Origin: Tubiluchus corallicola | Taxonomy: Eukaryota; Priapulida; Priapulimorpha; Priapulimorphida; Tubiluchidae | Assembly: GCA_030141605.1 (NCBI GenBank) | Contig: JAQGDQ010000090.1 | Location: 346,001 to 410,000, forward strand | DNA: 64,000 bases | Direction of reading: 5' to 3' | In this document: positions 27,301 through 30,155 of the stretch, one piece after another | Position numbering within the stretch: position 1 is the first letter of the stretch | Layout of the letters: each line of letters opens with the position of its first letter | Made by a program: the position numbers and the translations under genes | The notes under the pieces: model-generated | Database searches by the model: none | What the model saw: only the letters and a program-made list of their open reading frames with translations | What the model was told of the DNA's origin: nothing

Positions 27301-28636
27301 GTTCTGTCACCTGGTAGCACTGACACTGGCATTCTTAGGTTTACACAGTCGCCTCCGTATCCTGACGAGGAAAGAGAAAGTGCTTGCGTCACTAATCACA
27401 ATCTGCCTCCCATGCCACCTGGTAAGAAGGATGTCACATGATTTTTATAAACTATAGCTATAATGGCATAGAGTTTACTAGTGAAATTGTTGGCTTGCAG
27501 TGATTTAAGTGTTTGCAGTTGTTACCACCATCATCATCATCATCCCACTGCTATTCTGATTGTGACAGCATAGCTCACTTAATAGGCAATCTGTAGTTGG
27601 CTGCTAAATAAATAAAGAAATATAAACTAATTTAATTTTACAGTTTTGTGCTGCAGAAAGTAGACAGTAGAAAGTAGACAGATTTGTTCAGAGATTATTA
27701 GCTTATTTAAAATTCGATCATAAAGCTTTGCACTGCATAATCTAAATTCTCAGTTATTTTTCTTGTTTATTGTTGTTTCTTGACATCAACTTTAGTCACT
27801 TGTATTCAGTTTATTTTATGTGTCAAATTGTTAACTTCTGCAAACATTGTCTCTATAAACAAAAATGATTAGTGTATCTCTCTTTTGTGTGTTTAGGGAG
27901 TCGTCCCGATACAGAGAAATCAGGAATGTCGAGCAGCACACTGACGTCCGCTACTCTGACACCCGATCGCAGTACTCTGACATCCGCCACCCTGACTCCT
28001 GATCAGGAGGCTTATCTGTCAAATGAGAGAAAGAAGAGGAAGCAGCGTGCTAGCAAATCCAAAGATTCTAGGCCTAGGAGTGAAAAATCAAAGTCTCCAG
28101 GGTGGGTTTTTCGTAATTTTTCTTTGATTTCTAAACCTTTCTTTTTCTTGAAATGAAATGGGTTTTGAGTATAATTTTTCACCACTAGATTTGTTACTGT
28201 TGTTTTTGAATATTAAACTTAACAGTTTTATCTTTAAAATGCTTTTACAATGGTCAGTTATGGTGATGTACTTGAATCTTATTGAACCACATTGATTCAG
28301 TGTTCATATATTCGGGCTTTATTGTATTTAATTGTGCTGCTACAAATAGTGCAAACGTCAGAAAATTATTTTAATTAAAAGCAGCCGTCATTCATTAATT
28401 CATTAATTTGCGACATCTGTAGTATAAAATGACCCTGAGTCAGTTTGTAACCTGGAAACGTTTTTAGTGTCTGTGTGGGAAAGATTTTTCTTATTTAAAC
28501 ACGTTTTGTTAATAACAACAGATCTACAAAGAAGATGTCAAGTTGCACTTCCAGTGATGAGGAAGAGGTGAAAGCCAGCTCATCAGACATGACTTCTCCT
28601 CCTCCTGGCTACACCGATCAAATAACCGTCGTTTAA
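131..28636 (+). CDS. Dscam: Dscam-like gene A, 3' part with Ig7b cassette array
   Basis: This is the 3' portion of a Dscam-family cell-surface receptor, a single-pass membrane protein of the immunoglobulin superfamily used for homophilic recognition in arthropod neurons and blood cells (family knowledge). The visible order is an array of alternative second-half Ig7 exons, then Ig8, Ig9, FN1, FN2, FN3, FN4, Ig10, FN5, FN6, a transmembrane segment and a cytoplasmic tail, which is the canonical Dscam order. Ig8 opens with VPPSWITEP, the family signature at this junction. I joined exons by GT-AG sites and reading phase, and every junction keeps frame. Signal peptide, Ig1-6 and the first half of Ig7 lie upstream of the window. 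Three places offer alternative exons: Ig7b (36 intact), FN2b (two) and the membrane exon (two). The longer constant introns hold nothing I recognise except weak tRNA-like stretches noted separately. Confidence 0.93.
384..401 (+). promoter_or_regulatory. A-family intronic element before cassette 2
   Basis: CTTGGCAAAACAGGATGG, 58 nt before cassette 2. One of the clearest copies. Confidence 0.6.
460..627 (+). pseudogene. Ig7b cassette 2, broken
   Basis: It opens A|TGG (WLKDGKPLP) and is normal up to SHSGNY. The conserved Tyr-Thr-Cys is then lost: about 11 bases around the Cys codon are missing and the frame shifts. In the shifted frame the normal ending AGSASYSAKLIID is still readable up to donor gtaagt. 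Length is 168 nt (3n instead of 3n+2), so inclusion would give a stop or a frameshift. Confidence 0.8.
901..916 (+). promoter_or_regulatory. A-family intronic element before cassette 3
   Basis: CTTGGTCACAGGATGG, 48 nt before cassette 3. Confidence 0.6.
965..1143 (+). CDS. Dscam: Ig7b cassette 3
   Basis: 179 nt, T|TGG start (WLKDGMAIP), strand F GHYMCIAENN (no Asn sequon here), donor gtaagc. Element 901-916 lies 48 nt upstream. Confidence 0.87.
1205..1216 (+). promoter_or_regulatory. A-family intronic element before cassette 4
   Basis: GGCAACAGGAGG, 73 nt before cassette 4; shorter match. Confidence 0.45.
1290..1468 (+). CDS. Dscam: Ig7b cassette 4
   Basis: 179 nt, T|TGG start (WLKDEKVIP), strand F GNYTCVAEN, ends VVD-G before gtaaat. 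The acceptor is preceded by a run of TAT/ATT triplets instead of an ordinary pyrimidine tract. Confidence 0.87.
1496..1511 (+). promoter_or_regulatory. A-family intronic element before cassette 5
   Basis: TTGGCAAATAGGATGG, 62 nt before cassette 5 and only 27 nt after the donor of cassette 4. Confidence 0.6.
1574..1752 (+). CDS. Dscam: Ig7b cassette 5
   Basis: 179 nt, T|TGG start (WLKDGSTIN), strand F GNYTCIAKN, ends VVN-G before gtgagt. The intron before it is only 105 nt. Confidence 0.87.
1861..2039 (+). CDS. Dscam: Ig7b cassette 6
   Basis: 179 nt, C|TGG start (WFKDGFPIP), strand F GNYTCSAKN. It shares VIQSVTREHSGNYTC with cassette 7, so the two are recent tandem duplicates. No clear intronic element was found in the 108-nt intron before it. 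Confidence 0.87.
2076..2090 (+). promoter_or_regulatory. A-family intronic element before cassette 7
   Basis: CTTGGCGAATAGGAT, 70 nt before cassette 7. Confidence 0.6.
2161..2339 (+). CDS. Dscam: Ig7b cassette 7
   Basis: 179 nt, A|TGG start (WLKDGFAMP), strand F GNYTCTAKN, ends IVN-G before gtatgt. It is closest to cassettes 6, 8 and 9. Confidence 0.87.
2379..2395 (+). promoter_or_regulatory. A-family intronic element before cassette 8
   Basis: CTTGGCAAACAGGGGTG, 44 nt before cassette 8. Confidence 0.6.
2440..2618 (+). CDS. Dscam: Ig7b cassette 8
   Basis: 179 nt, A|TGG start (WYKDGSVIP), strand F GNYTCTAEN, ends IVN-G before gtgagt. The element at 2379-2395 lies 44 nt before the acceptor. 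Confidence 0.87.
2653..2667 (+). promoter_or_regulatory. A-family intronic element before cassette 9
   Basis: CTTGGCAAACAGGAT, 63 nt before cassette 9. Confidence 0.6.
2731..2909 (+). CDS. Dscam: Ig7b cassette 9
   Basis: 179 nt, A|TGG start (WFKDGSVIP), strand F GNYTCFAKN, ends IVN-G before gtaagt. Near duplicate of cassette 8 in its opening. Confidence 0.87.
2977..2993 (+). promoter_or_regulatory. A-family intronic element before cassette 10
   Basis: CTTGGAAAACAGGATGG, 72 nt before cassette 10. Confidence 0.6.
3066..3247 (+). CDS. Dscam: Ig7b cassette 10
   Basis: 182 nt, C|TGG start (WLKDGDAIR), strand F GNYTCIAQN, ends IVD-G before gtatgt. One codon longer than cassettes 3-9 in the C-D region (DPDQDIEVV). 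Confidence 0.87.
3356..3537 (+). CDS. Dscam: Ig7b cassette 11
   Basis: 182 nt, T|TGG start (WQKDSVPIP), strand F GNYTCIAENS, ends KVD-G before gtaagc. Gln replaces the usual Leu after the Trp. Confidence 0.86.
3642..3823 (+). CDS. Dscam: Ig7b cassette 12
   Basis: 182 nt, C|TGG start (WLKDGATVE), strand F GDYMCIAEN (sequon lost), ends IVN-G. The donor gtagga is weaker than in neighbours. Confidence 0.84.
4158..4170 (+). promoter_or_regulatory. Weak A-family element before cassette 13
   Basis: CTTGGCGATATGA, 49 nt before cassette 13; only the left half matches. Confidence 0.35.
4220..4398 (+). CDS. Dscam: Ig7b cassette 13
   Basis: 179 nt, A|TGG start (WLKNSNAVP), strand F GNYTCIAENG, ends TVD-G before gtaagc. 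Shares its ending NYTATLTVDG with cassette 14. The acceptor region ctttggcag|atgg itself resembles the intronic A-family element. Confidence 0.87.
4951..5129 (+). CDS. Dscam: Ig7b cassette 14
   Basis: 179 nt, T|TGG start (WFKNSIEVQ), strand F GNYTCVAEN, ending TNYTATLTVD-G before gtaagc; sister of cassette 13. The preceding intron (4399-4950) is unusually long for the array and shows no clear element. Confidence 0.87.
5381..5394 (+). promoter_or_regulatory. B-family-like element before cassette 15
   Basis: GTCTTTCAGCCATC, 63 nt before cassette 15; isolated B-type copy among A-type neighbours. Confidence 0.45.
5458..5642 (+). CDS. Dscam: Ig7b cassette 15
   Basis: 185 nt, the longest cassette. 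T|TGG start (WKKDGATLL), strand F GNYSCIAKN, ends AVD-G before gtaaga. A B-family-like element lies at 5381-5394. Confidence 0.86.
5670..5694 (+). promoter_or_regulatory. A-family element before cassette 16, with insertion
   Basis: CTTGCAGAATAC followed by AAAAGCAGGATGG; the two halves of the motif are separated by extra bases. Ends 56 nt before cassette 16. Confidence 0.5.
5751..5926 (+). CDS. Dscam: Ig7b cassette 16
   Basis: 176 nt, A|TGG start (WLKDGMELR), strand F GNYTCIARN, ends IVD-G before gtaagt. Its last 16 nt form the start of the 166-bp tandem duplication described separately. Confidence 0.87.
5985..5994 (+). promoter_or_regulatory. C-family-like element before cassette 17/18
   Basis: CCTTTCCAGC; repeated exactly 166 bp downstream (6151-6160) by the tandem duplication, so cassette 18 keeps its own copy. 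Confidence 0.35.
6038..6092 (+). pseudogene. Ig7b cassette 17, truncated hybrid
   Basis: This 55-nt piece has the acceptor and opening of cassette 18 (T|TGG, WFKDEMHLT) joined after CAC to the last bases and donor of cassette 16. An in-frame TAA follows at the joint. It was created by the tandem duplication 5911-6076/6077-6242. It has both splice sites but cannot encode an Ig half. Confidence 0.85.
6204..6382 (+). CDS. Dscam: Ig7b cassette 18
   Basis: 179 nt, T|TGG start (WFKDEMHLT), strand F AIYTCVASN, ends AVD-G before gtacgt. Lacks the usual Gly before the strand F Tyr. Followed by a short atgtcgatc-type repeat in the intron. Confidence 0.85.
6673..7009. mobile_element. 337-bp inverted-repeat element (MITE-like)
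   Basis: The ends are perfect inverted repeats TAGGGGTGAGCATT / AATGCTCACCCCTA, continuing imperfectly through GAATTCGA-rich arms. Flanks ATGTCCAC and ACGTTCAC agree at 6 of 8 bases, compatible with an old 8-bp target duplication as made by hAT-type elements. No coding capacity. It sits in the long intron between cassettes 18 and 19. Confidence 0.65.
7351..7529 (+). CDS. Dscam: Ig7b cassette 19
   Basis: 179 nt, T|TGG start (WLKDGSEIS), strand F GNYTCIAEN, ends FVN-G before gtatgt. The long intron before it holds an inverted-repeat element (6673-7009). Confidence 0.87.
7610..7785 (+). CDS. Dscam: Ig7b cassette 20
   Basis: 176 nt, T|TGG start (WLKERKFIA), strand F GTYTCLASN, ends VVD-G before gtatgt. 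Only 80 nt separate it from cassette 19. Confidence 0.87.
7842..7860 (+). promoter_or_regulatory. C-family element before cassette 21
   Basis: TTTCACCCAGCTGAATCAT, 52 nt before cassette 21. Confidence 0.5.
7913..8091 (+). CDS. Dscam: Ig7b cassette 21
   Basis: 179 nt, T|TGG start (WTKDGRSVP), strand F GSYSCTAEN, ends IVN-G before gtaagt. Confidence 0.87.
8261..8280 (+). promoter_or_regulatory. A2-type element before cassette 22
   Basis: CCAAGACTTGGTGAAATAAT, 79 nt before cassette 22; adds a CCAAGA prefix to the CTTGG core. Confidence 0.5.
8360..8538 (+). CDS. Dscam: Ig7b cassette 22
   Basis: 179 nt, G|TGG start (WLKDRQHIP), one of two intact cassettes with G as first base. Strand F GNYTCIAENS, ends LVD-G before gtaagc. 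Confidence 0.87.
8808..8829 (+). promoter_or_regulatory. A2-type element before cassette 23
   Basis: CCAAGACTTGGCA followed by GACGGATGG, 56 nt before cassette 23. Links the A2 prefix with the A-family GGATGG end. Confidence 0.6.
8886..9061 (+). CDS. Dscam: Ig7b cassette 23
   Basis: 176 nt, C|TGG start (WLKDGKPIV), strand F GIYTCVASN, ends EVD-G before gtaaat. Cassette 24 and the 9561 remnant are broken relatives. Confidence 0.87.
9481..9501 (+). promoter_or_regulatory. A2-type element before the 23b remnant
   Basis: CCAAGACTTTGCAGGCCATT, 60 nt before the remnant at 9561, at the usual spacing although the cassette is dead. Confidence 0.5.
9561..9630 (+). pseudogene. Ig7b cassette remnant (23b)
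   Basis: ATGGCTGAAGGCTGGAAACC resembles the opening of cassette 24, and the 30 bases before it also match the intron before cassette 24 (actgaatttatctctcaat versus cctgaatttatcgcctaat). The acceptor reads AC instead of AG and no Ig second half can be followed. It still has an A-family element at 9481-9501. Confidence 0.55.
9663..9686 (+). promoter_or_regulatory. A2-type element before broken cassette 24
   Basis: CCAAGACTTGGCAGACCACT, about 55 nt before the former acceptor of cassette 24. Confidence 0.55.
9742..9913 (+). pseudogene. Ig7b cassette 24, broken
   Basis: Opening WLINGKLPF, then VEMESDV-like and GNYTCVTSN are readable, close to cassette 23. The acceptor position is TTG instead of TAG. 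After AAD the frame shifts, the correct ending AELIVN being in another frame, and a TAG stop appears. Length 172 nt breaks the 3n+2 rule. A usable-looking donor gtaagt remains. Confidence 0.75.
10126..10143 (+). promoter_or_regulatory. B-family element before cassette 25
   Basis: GTCTTTCTTTCAACCAGC, 52 nt before cassette 25. Confidence 0.6.
10196..10371 (+). CDS. Dscam: Ig7b cassette 25
   Basis: 176 nt, C|TGG start (WYKDSQHIE), strand F GFYTCSASN, ends VVD-G before gtatgt. First cassette with a clear B-family element upstream (10126-10143). Confidence 0.87.
10583..10596 (+). promoter_or_regulatory. B-family element before cassette 26
   Basis: GTCTTTTAACCAGC, 52 nt before cassette 26. Confidence 0.6.
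10649..10821 (+). CDS. Dscam: Ig7b cassette 26
   Basis: 173 nt, T|TGG start (WTKNGKGLD), strand F GNYTCTAAN, ends TVY-G before gtaatt. Tyr replaces the usual Asp/Asn before the exon end. Confidence 0.86.
10854..10867 (+). promoter_or_regulatory. B-family element before cassette 27
   Basis: GTCTTTCAACCAGC, 56 nt before cassette 27. Exact consensus. Confidence 0.65.
10924..11096 (+). CDS. Dscam: Ig7b cassette 27
   Basis: 173 nt, T|TGG start (WLKNGSPIS), strand F GNYTCIAENAGGS, ends KVD-A before gtaaga. The last base is A, not G, so the junction codon with the Ig8 exon becomes ATT (Ile) rather than GTT (Val). Confidence 0.87.
11250..11263 (+). promoter_or_regulatory. B-family element before cassette 28
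   Basis: ATCTTTCAACCAGT, 101 nt before cassette 28, the largest spacing of the B group. Confidence 0.55.
11365..11537 (+). CDS. Dscam: Ig7b cassette 28
   Basis: 173 nt, T|TGG start (WLKDHTTVP), strand F GNYTCFAENAGGS, ends KVD-G before gtaagg. Belongs to the ENAGGS subfamily (27-32). Confidence 0.87.
11821..11834 (+). promoter_or_regulatory. B-family element before cassette 29
   Basis: TTCTTTCAGCCAGC, 65 nt before cassette 29. Confidence 0.55.
11900..12072 (+). CDS. Dscam: Ig7b cassette 29
   Basis: 173 nt, T|TGG start (WLKDSASVA), strand F GNYTCTAENAGGS, ends KVD-G before gtaaga. Confidence 0.87.
12317..12330 (+). promoter_or_regulatory. B-family element before cassette 30
   Basis: CCTTTCAACCACTG followed by AAGAAAAA, 63 nt before cassette 30. 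The right flank already resembles the C family. Confidence 0.55.
12394..12569 (+). CDS. Dscam: Ig7b cassette 30
   Basis: 176 nt, C|TGG start (WLKNNGAID), strand F GTYSCIAENSAGS, ends KVD-G before gtaagt. Confidence 0.87.
12650..12663 (+). promoter_or_regulatory. B-family element before cassette 31
   Basis: GTCTTTCAACCAGC, 51 nt before cassette 31. Exact consensus. Confidence 0.65.
12715..12890 (+). CDS. Dscam: Ig7b cassette 31
   Basis: 176 nt, T|TGG start (WWRNKGGIP; Trp doubled), strand F GSYTCIAENSAGS, ends QVD-G before gtaagt. Confidence 0.87.
12979..12992 (+). promoter_or_regulatory. B-family element before cassette 32
   Basis: GTCTTTCAACCAGC, 63 nt before cassette 32. Exact consensus. 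Confidence 0.65.
13056..13231 (+). CDS. Dscam: Ig7b cassette 32
   Basis: 176 nt, T|TGG start (WLRNNNTIP), strand F GNYTCIAENAGGS, ends LVD-G before gtaaga. Confidence 0.87.
13544..13722 (+). CDS. Dscam: Ig7b cassette 33
   Basis: 179 nt, G|TGG start (WLKNGIRVV), strand F GNYTCIAQN, ends IVD-G before gtaatt. Founder-like member of a 33-35 subfamily (IREV/IRKV before strand F). Confidence 0.87.
13790..13810 (+). promoter_or_regulatory. C-family element before cassette 34
   Basis: TCTTTTCCAGCTGAAAAAAT, 68 nt before cassette 34. Confidence 0.6.
13879..14057 (+). CDS. Dscam: Ig7b cassette 34
   Basis: 179 nt, C|TGG start (WLKDENIVP), strand F GNYSCIAENAVGE, ends IVD-G before gtatgt. Close to cassette 35. 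Confidence 0.87.
14177..14201 (+). promoter_or_regulatory. C-family element before cassette 35
   Basis: TTTTCCCAGCTGAAGAAATG, 48 nt before cassette 35. Confidence 0.6.
14250..14428 (+). CDS. Dscam: Ig7b cassette 35
   Basis: 179 nt, T|TGG start (WLKGYHNIP), strand F GNYTCIAENAVGD, ends VVD-G before gtacgt. Confidence 0.87.
14477..14499 (+). promoter_or_regulatory. C-family element before cassette 36
   Basis: CCTTTCTGTCAGCTGAATGT, 86 nt before cassette 36. Confidence 0.55.
14586..14761 (+). CDS. Dscam: Ig7b cassette 36
   Basis: 176 nt, T|TGG start (WTWDGKSLA), strand F GHYTCIAEN, ends KID-G before gtaaga. Only 23 nt separate it from cassette 37. Confidence 0.86.
14785..14960 (+). CDS. Dscam: Ig7b cassette 37
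   Basis: 176 nt, C|TGG start (WIKDGLLVF), strand F GNYTCEAIN, ends IVD-G before gtaagc. Its own intron space before the acceptor is 23 nt, so any branch point is squeezed or lies inside cassette 36. Confidence 0.86.
15081..15256 (+). CDS. Dscam: Ig7b cassette 38
   Basis: 176 nt, T|TGG start (WLKDGTEVP), strand F GIYTCIAQN, ends IVD-G before gtacga. The acceptor region is A-rich (aaaaaacatattatag), with almost no pyrimidine tract. Confidence 0.85.
15295..15470 (+). CDS. Dscam: Ig7b cassette 39 (last)
   Basis: 176 nt, T|TGG start (WLANNVRVV), strand F GNYTCVAGN, ends MVD-G before gtaaga. Separated from cassette 38 by 38 nt. It is the last cassette before the constant Ig8 exon. Confidence 0.86.
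15728..15853 (+). CDS. Dscam: Gene A Ig8, first half exon
   Basis: 126 nt, phase 1 to 1. The G left by any cassette plus TT gives Val, then PPSWITEPENTSVVLGSA, strand B IDC and ADGMPKP with strand C Trp. VPPxWI.EP is the Ig7/Ig8 junction typical of arthropod Dscam. Gene B has an exon of identical length at 56445. Confidence 0.92.
16317..16481 (+). CDS. Dscam: Gene A Ig8, second half exon
   Basis: 165 nt. It begins inside the codon started by T15853 (TAT), reads YEDYFVDLDPDHTHVFENGT and has strand F GKYMCEVSN, ending TVH-G before gtacga. Confidence 0.9.
16499..16538. repeat. TA-rich microsatellite
   Basis: Run of alternating TA between the Ig8 and Ig9 exons of gene A. Confidence 0.8.
16608..16755 (+). 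CDS. Dscam: Gene A Ig9, first half exon
   Basis: 148 nt, phase 1 to 2. VPAKLEDGETEVTVGVGES, strand B LEC, AKGDAPLKVTW, ending NDDR split as AG|gtatgt. Confidence 0.92.
17207..17355 (+). CDS. Dscam: Gene A Ig9, second half exon
   Basis: 149 nt, phase 2 to 1. ITKAEQKSEDGIISQLTV, strand F GNYSCTALN, ends KII-G before gtacat. Completes Ig9. Confidence 0.92.
17411..17560 (+). mobile_element. Possible tRNA-derived SINE remnant
   Basis: GGATAGCTCAGAGGG resembles a tRNA A box with D-loop (TAGCTCAG.GG); a B box is not convincing. Intronic, in the Ig9-FN1 intron. Only the head motif supports it. Confidence 0.3.
17946..18080 (+). CDS. Dscam: Gene A FN1, first exon
   Basis: 135 nt. GKPEAPGSASVSSHSSRSV, LSWTKPDDGNSPITKYMVEF: the W..P.DGN.PI..Y pattern of a fibronectin type III domain, close to Dscam FN1. 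Confidence 0.93.
18439..18603 (+). CDS. Dscam: Gene A FN1, second exon
   Basis: 165 nt. DTWKNAESVESPAISTEM, then L.P..TYQLRVLAVNVVGQS, the FN-III strand F-G signature, ending DEE-G before gtatgt. Confidence 0.93.
18966..19036 (+). CDS. Dscam: Gene A FN2, first exon
   Basis: 71 nt, phase 1 to 0. VPEGPPLEIEVEPTSSQSL then RISWQ, ending exactly at the FN-III Trp-Gln. Gene B has the same 71-nt exon at 60110. Confidence 0.92.
19532..19769 (+). CDS. Dscam: Gene A FN2, second exon, copy 1
   Basis: 238 nt, phase 0 to 1. PALQELRNGKLKGYYVGYRQ, YTRYCIIVSAFNQAGTGP, ends LED-G. A second copy of identical length follows after 33 nt. Because 238 is not a multiple of three, using both or neither would break the frame, so they are predicted to be mutually exclusive. 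Confidence 0.93.
19803..20040 (+). CDS. Dscam: Gene A FN2, second exon, copy 2 (alternative)
   Basis: 238 nt, phase 0 to 1. PPLRQLWNGQLKGYYLGYKE, MRYCLVIESFNAKGKGP, ends LED-G. Clearly homologous to copy 1 but strongly diverged (for example SGEDGDEIEL versus SKETGEALLL), and fully open, so both look functional. Gene B has a single 235-nt counterpart at 60418 that keeps LWNGQL as here. Confidence 0.92.
20843..20998 (+). CDS. Dscam: Gene A FN3, first exon
   Basis: 156 nt, phase 1 to 1. VPNAPPQKIKVGPVGSTVI, VEWLPPPSEKINGVLRGYKV, an FN-III first half. Confidence 0.92.
21461..21616 (+). CDS. Dscam: Gene A FN3, second exon
   Basis: 156 nt, phase 1 to 1. GLQMYTNYSVQVLAFTGAGD, ending TYQD. The donor is T|gtataa, weaker than usual, and the split codon becomes TTA (Leu) rather than the Val of most family joints. 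Length equals the gene B exon at 61642. Confidence 0.85.
22209..22345 (+). CDS. Dscam: Gene A FN4, first exon
   Basis: 137 nt, phase 1 to 0. PSYPSKIKAVSSGDNSITIS, WLPPLHPNGIITKYTVYMK, close to Dscam FN4 (W.PP..PNGIIT.Y). Confidence 0.92.
22519..22666 (+). CDS. Dscam: Gene A FN4, second exon
   Basis: 148 nt, phase 0 to 1. RKTDLPVSPLWYEISGVRSE, then VYTFWMTAWTSIGEGP, ending TRK-A before gtatgc. Confidence 0.9.
23484..23598 (+). CDS. Dscam: Gene A Ig10, first half exon
   Basis: 115 nt, phase 1 to 2. PAKIVSISRKIVAPWNTDVL, strand B LPC, VGSPTPRTQW: the lone Ig domain between FN4 and FN5. VPAKI is the family opening. Confidence 0.92.
23750..23919 (+). CDS. Dscam: Gene A Ig10, second half exon
   Basis: 170 nt, phase 2 to 1. 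AVLDDIKKEATTASMEYL, strand F GGNYTCKSSN, ends DVK-G before gtaatt. Confidence 0.9.
24031..24129 (+). CDS. Dscam: Gene A FN5, first exon
   Basis: 99 nt, phase 1 to 1. APPYPPSILVAPVTMDAAKV then TWDTESDGGSKIK. APP is the family opening of FN5. Confidence 0.92.
24229..24414 (+). CDS. Dscam: Gene A FN5, second exon
   Basis: 186 nt, phase 1 to 1. VNYKKEFGEWQKL, then NLLCGTSYEFSLSLGNRIG; the LLCG motif with Y is typical of Dscam FN5. Confidence 0.92.
25168..25455 (+). CDS. Dscam: Gene A FN6 exon
   Basis: 288 nt, phase 1 to 1. A whole FN-III domain in one exon: VPVAPLQERFVIIDSTNVEL, WKDGGCPIKSFDVSY, GDEYFLRVIAHNDAGSATA, YEFATLTA. WKDGGCP and YEFATLT are Dscam FN6 signatures. Confidence 0.94.
25828..25986 (+). 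CDS. Dscam: Gene A transmembrane exon, copy 1
   Basis: 159 nt, phase 1 to 1. FYEDWRNLAPIGGG, then the hydrophobic stretch LLLLVSLIVCCIMF stopped by TKRRK (cytoplasmic positive charge). Copy 2 follows after 56 nt and encodes the same segment; one of the two is expected in each transcript. Confidence 0.9.
26043..26207 (+). CDS. Dscam: Gene A transmembrane exon, copy 2 (alternative)
   Basis: 165 nt, phase 1 to 1. FYEDWRMLVPIAGG, FILLVTIVVCCVLF, SKKRK. Same layout as copy 1 but a different juxtamembrane stretch (VPVYPRKASLP versus YQPVGQEME) and a different tail start (YPHQFKYE versus NHQQYKYQ). Both exon lengths are multiples of three, so frame does not prevent double inclusion. Confidence 0.9.
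26328..26471 (+). CDS. Dscam: Gene A cytoplasmic exon 1
   Basis: 144 nt, phase 1 to 1. NNGFAKDTSTEGFLLCDVNG, then SLHRTPDLMRSVTPNAS. Start of the cytoplasmic tail; no known domain. Confidence 0.85.
26689..26916 (+). CDS. Dscam: Gene A cytoplasmic exon 2
   Basis: 228 nt, phase 1 to 1. Contains KKRKPNHDSLPRVPDDG, HIYDNIPPPEPPKR (a tyrosine motif next to a proline-rich stretch that could bind SH2 or SH3 domains) and ISPNHPPGGP. The donor is read as GCA G|gttggt to keep phase; an alternative donor lies 6 nt downstream (ggttg|gtattt). Confidence 0.8.
27134..27421 (+). CDS. Dscam: Gene A cytoplasmic exon 3
   Basis: 288 nt, phase 1 to 1. SNYAELAQAYRNALNYPDAI then SEAEST: the ISEAE motif occurs in insect Dscam tails, which supports family membership of the intracellular part too. 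Ends NHNLPPMPPG. Confidence 0.87.
27897..28101 (+). CDS. Dscam: Gene A cytoplasmic exon 4
   Basis: 205 nt, phase 1 to 2. Contains a perfect internal repeat LTSATLTPD twice, then a basic stretch ERKKRKQRASKSKDSRPRSE. Donor gtgggt is non-optimal. Confidence 0.82.
28522..28636 (+). CDS. Dscam: Gene A last coding exon
   Basis: Phase 2 start. TKKMSSCTSSDEEEVKASSS, DMTSPPPGYTDQITVV, stop TAA at 28634-28636. The C-terminal -TVV fits a class I PDZ ligand (S/T at position -2, Val at 0). Confidence 0.87.
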
Positions 28637-29395
28637 CAATCTCAAAAGATGAATGCTAGTCACAATTTTGCGTGTCGTTAATAGGACTTAGTCAGTGATA
28701 TGAACTCTTGTCAGTTTTTAGCGATCGCTACCTGTTACTTGGCATATGAGTAACAGATCGTACTTATCATGTATCAGTGCACTACAGGTAATTTTGATCG
28801 CACGATGTACTAACACAAGTCATTTTAACTACATAATTTCTCATTACTGAAATTGTAATGTCTTCGAGAGCTATATGTAAATATAAGTACTGTGTTTATT
28901 GTAATCTGTACCGTGTTTTGGCATTAATGATTAAGATATCGCGATATTACAGTAAACTAGCACGTCCATTGTTAGTTAGTAAGAGTGATTCTAAATTTTC
29001 CCGCGTGTTTTCAAATTTCCTGATGTTATCACTAATGTATCATGTAATTGTTATATGCTTGTGTAAAGCGGGCGTAGAAATCAAATGAAGGACTGTGAAT
29101 GTACGTATCATGGCAAGGTTGGAAAAATCTGTGATCTGATCTATTTAAGTGTTGGCTTTCGAGGGTGTAGACTACAGAAAGCTTAGCTTATGTTATTGAT
29201 AAATGTTATTTACTTTTATTACTAGTATATTATTATAATTATATATATGTGTGTTGTATAGCTTTCCTCACCGCAAACCGTTTAACGGTTTTTTTAAAGA
29301 AGTTTTGTATTTGTTGATCTTGTGAACAAAGCGTTTTGGGCTCTTGCTTGAACTAGAGTCCGTTATGGTGCCATCTGCTGTTTCACTACAATAAA
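28637..29395 (+). other. Gene A 3' UTR, probable
   Basis: AT-rich and without further open exons in phase. The first canonical poly(A) signal I see is AATAAA at 29390-29395; AATAAA also occurs at 30971. The real end is not determined. Confidence 0.5.
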
Positions 29396-30023
29396 CTAGG
29401 AGAAACAGTTAGTGAGTATAATGGCTAGAAATCAAACTATTTGTACAATGATATTTACTTTTTTCGTTATTGGTCGATGATCACTAATAAGATGGCCGGT
29501 TTTATATTCACTATTTTGTTAGTTTGTTAAGATGCTGAGTGCACTTTTTTATTATATCACTGTGCAAGATGGTAGTGTTCCTAACATTCACCAGTTATTG
29601 CTCAGATAATATACCATGCACTTCTTGTGTGTTCAGTTAATTGCAACCAGATTGCGTTGACTTTCTCAGACTTGGATGTGATTTGCCTAAACCATGTGTT
29701 TAATTTTTTAATTCTATGTAGCCGAAAAGCAGTGATGAATAGTTTCGTTTTTGCTGAATTTTGGCCTAAAGATGCGTAATATTTGAAGTTTAGGTGAAAT
29801 ATTATTTTTATGACGACTATTACCCACAGTAAAGAAAAATTGAGAACTCGGCTAACTTTTTCTGCAAATTGTCTAAGAATCTTCCTAAGTAAGGTCTCAT
29901 CTGTGTCAATACACGTTCTCGAAAAACGTATTGCACATATTAATTTGAAATTGACCTTTGTTCATTGAGTGTTTTAATCTTAAGCAAAATAATTTATTGG
30001 CAAATTTTGATAATTTATGCTGA

Positions 30024-30155
30024 CTGGTTTGGCTGAGTGGTTAAACTGCAAAGCATTGAGTGTACTTAAAGGCGAAGTTAATCATGTTGTTCAAGTCCAT
30101 TTTTCTATTTTAGCCCAGATCAGACAGCTTCTGTATTATTATTATTATTCTTTAA
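30024..30155 (+). mobile_element. Probable tRNA-derived SINE
   Basis: TGGCTGAGTGGTTAAACTGC at about 30030 matches an A box of a Ser/Leu-type tRNA and GTTCAAGTCC at 30089-30098 matches a B box, at a spacing fitting a long variable arm. A tail of TAT/ATT triplets follows at 30136. No matching acceptor stem, so a SINE head rather than a working tRNA. Confidence 0.45.
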
